This document shows, piece by piece, positions 3,757 through 5,201 of a stretch of 5,201 nucleotides of DNA (positions within the stretch are counted from its first letter, which is position 1; every line of letters starts with the position of its first letter). Under the pieces are notes generated by a model, which saw only the letters and a program-made list of their open reading frames with translations, ran no database searches and was not told where the DNA came from. A program made the position numbers and the translations under genes. The DNA is from Spirochaetaceae bacterium (GTDB lineage Bacteria; Spirochaetota; Spirochaetia; CADAEX01): contig WRFK01000128.1 of NCBI GenBank assembly GCA_009778835.1, positions 1 through 5,201 of the forward strand. The letters are read 5' to 3'.

Positions 3757-5201
3757 TGGTTGGGTTTTAGTATTATTCCTTCCCTCTTTTTTCCATCAGT
3801 AATAACAAGAATGTGGTTTTTAAATTTTATATGCCTTATAATTTCATCTTCATATTCCGCAGGTAAATTGTCCAAATAGTTAAAATCACAATAACCATCT
3901 TCATGTGTGGGATTTATTGTAAAATATGCTATTCCCAAAGAAGTAATATTGTGAAAAAAGTGAGTGCCCTGGCTTGGCTCAACCTGAAAATTTTTCAACC
4001 CAGTTTCTATTATAACCCTTGCGCTGCTTATTTGTGACCATGATACGGGAATTCCCAGCCATGGATCGCTTGACCCCAACCTTCCCGGAACAAGCAATAT
4101 ATAATTTAATTTTTTTGAAACCATCTCGCTGTTTCTTTTCTCAAGAGCAGCAGCTATTTTCATTGTTTGTGAAGGATCAAAACTTTCAGGTTTAATATAA
4201 ATAAAATCAGAAATATCTTTGTACTTTCCGTTACCCAAAGCTTTGTTTGACTGAATTATGATTTCTTCTTTTTTGTAGTTATCAATCTGGAGATCCGCAG
4301 CCTCTTCCCCTTCGACAATTGGCCTTATCTGCAAGAAGCTGAATGTATGAGGTTGAGATGAAGAAGAGCTTAAATTAACCGCAAATTCTATTTCAATAGG
4401 GCAGTTTATCGAATCTTTTCCAATACCAAGAAGGTTTTGTAATATTTTACCAATAGGAAAAATTCCATATTTTAATATTCCGGCAAATGTTACAAATTTT
4501 GGCCCTTCTTCCAAAACCGTATCTTTTATCATTTGGTTTTGCATATCAAAAGTAGAAGCCATATATTTAAACGCATCTGCTTTCTCTGCTTCTTTTATAT
4601 CAAGAAGTGGGGTGGAGCTTTCTTGATTTATTGAAGGATTAAAACTGTTGGGAGAAAGATCCAGTGCAAAAAACTTTTTTTGGCTTGATTTGATTGTTGA
4701 GTCTGCTGAATAAAACTGGAGAACTTTTTTAGGATGCGCAGGGCTAAATCTTACCCTGGTGCCGCCATCTACTACAATTTTACCAAGCCCTACAGCTATT
4801 TCAGCAATGCCTTCTTCTGTTTTTTCGCTTGTTAGAGGATAATAGTTATACGATTTTGCAACACCTGCAAAATCAGGATAATAATAGTTTTCATTCTGTT
4901 TTCCAATAAGCTCCTGAATAACTACAGCCATTTTTTCTTCATCAATAACATTTTTTGTTGCAGAAATATAAGTCTTGCTTTTTCTAAAATATGTAGAAGC
5001 ATAGACACATTTTATTGCCTGTTCCATCTGAAGGCATCTTGCTGTAAAGTCACTGCTGCTGTTTGGAAGCATATATGTTGCATATATACCGGCAAAAGGT
5101 TGATATAGTGAATCTTCGAGAAGACTGGACGAGCGTACTGCAATAGGTGTTTTCATAATATTTAAGAAAGCTTTTATATTTTCTTTTAAATATTCAGGAA
5201 G
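3753..5201 (-). CDS. PEP-synthase/PPDK-like ATP-grasp protein lacking PEP-transfer domains (5' end off the window)
   Basis: The 482 visible residues are the C-terminal part of a longer protein. The frame is open to the right edge, so the ATG at 5156 is an internal Met rather than the start. The segment resembles the PEP/pyruvate-binding (PPDK_N, ATP-grasp) domain: VRSSSLLEDSLYQPFAG (residues 22-38 of the fragment, R23 in the nucleotide-binding position), GLGKIVVDGGTRVRF (138-152), and PIEIEFAV (268-275) with FLQIRPI (289-295), the counterparts of the D-I-E-W and Q-x-R-P motifs that bind ATP in PEP synthase. After this it has about 190 residues with GSSDPWLGIPVSWSQI (376-391) and EPSQGTHFFHN (408-418), then stops. 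The phosphohistidine T-S-H motif and PEP-binding barrel of true PEP synthase are absent. It matches my recollection of a family of roughly 1000-residue PEP/pyruvate-binding-domain proteins in anaerobes, function unestablished. A phosphotransferase or ATP-dependent role is inference. It is often annotated as PEP synthase, which would overstate it. Confidence 0.75.
   Translation of the reverse strand, partial: LPEYLKENIKAFLNIMKTPIAVRSSSLLEDSLYQPFAGIYATYMLPNSSSDFTARCLQMEQAIKCVYASTYFRKSKTYISATKNVIDEEKMAVVIQELIGKQNENYYYPDFAGVAKSYNYYPLTSEKTEEGIAEIAVGLGKIVVDGGTRVRFSPAHPKKVLQFYSADSTIKSSQKKFFALDLSPNSFNPSINQESSTPLLDIKEAEKADAFKYMASTFDMQNQMIKDTVLEEGPKFVTFAGILKYGIFPIGKILQNLLGIGKDSINCPIEIEFAVNLSSSSSQPHTFSFLQIRPIVEGEEAADLQIDNYKKEEIIIQSNKALGNGKYKDISDFIYIKPESFDPSQTMKIAAALEKRNSEMVSKKLNYILLVPGRLGSSDPWLGIPVSWSQISSARVIIETGLKNFQVEPSQGTHFFHNITSLGIAYFTINPTHEDGYCDFNYLDNLPAEYEDEIIRHIKFKNHILVITDGKKREGIILKPNH

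Noticed and set aside
3753..5156. ATG at 5156 as the true start of the ATP-grasp gene
   Set aside because: The frame stays open for 15 more codons to the window edge with plausible protein sequence, and the ATP-grasp motif begins only 7 residues after that Met, so the domain would be truncated.

Overview
The window is AT-rich bacterial chromosome. The LeuRS sequence (e.g. YPSGAGLHVGHPEGYT and HPMGFDSFGLPAENYAIQTGTHP) and the secreted transglutaminase-like protein remind me most of Spirochaetota, particularly Treponema-like gut spirochaetes. This is inference from recalled family resemblance, not a search; other AT-rich anaerobes are possible. No tRNA, rRNA, CRISPR array or recognisable transposase/integrase was seen.

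Layout. Positions 1-1529 (minus) hold the first 509 codons of leuS, which runs off the left edge. Upstream of it on the same strand lie a 153-aa gene resembling the phage/polymorphic-toxin BECR (barnase-EndoU-colicin E5/D-RelE) nuclease family (1625-2086), then the C-terminal half of an XRE/Cro-type helix-turn-helix regulator with no start of its own (2164-2373). Next comes a second copy of the leuS promoter and first 15 codons (2354-2442). A tiny ORF with a strong Shine-Dalgarno sequence follows (2447-2536, minus). A divergent plus-strand gene (2564-3682) encodes an exported protein with a transglutaminase-like Cys-His-Glu domain. It converges on a large minus-strand gene (3753-5201, 5' end beyond the right edge) for an atypical PEP-synthase-like ATP-grasp protein that stops without the phosphohistidine and PEP-binding domains.

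The most interesting structure is the 958-bp block 1485-2442. An 89-bp direct repeat (85/89 identical) made of leuS promoter plus the leuS 5' end flanks a 780-bp segment carrying the XRE remnant and the BECR-like gene. The distal copy keeps a near-consensus sigma70 promoter pointing into the segment; the proximal copy drives intact leuS. This looks like a small cargo insertion at the start of an essential gene, which left leuS with a working 5' end and placed a leuS promoter upstream of a toxin-like gene. The junction lies where leuS codons 12-15, read in another frame, spell the N-G-K motif typical of XRE proteins, suggesting a microhomology crossover.

The leuS -10 box ends only 6 nt before the ATG, so leuS mRNA is predicted to be leaderless. 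The BECR-like gene has its own excellent promoter (TTAACA-17 bp-TATAAT) and a very short leader beginning with an ATG-TAA start-stop pair. No stretch over 300 bases lacks a gene.
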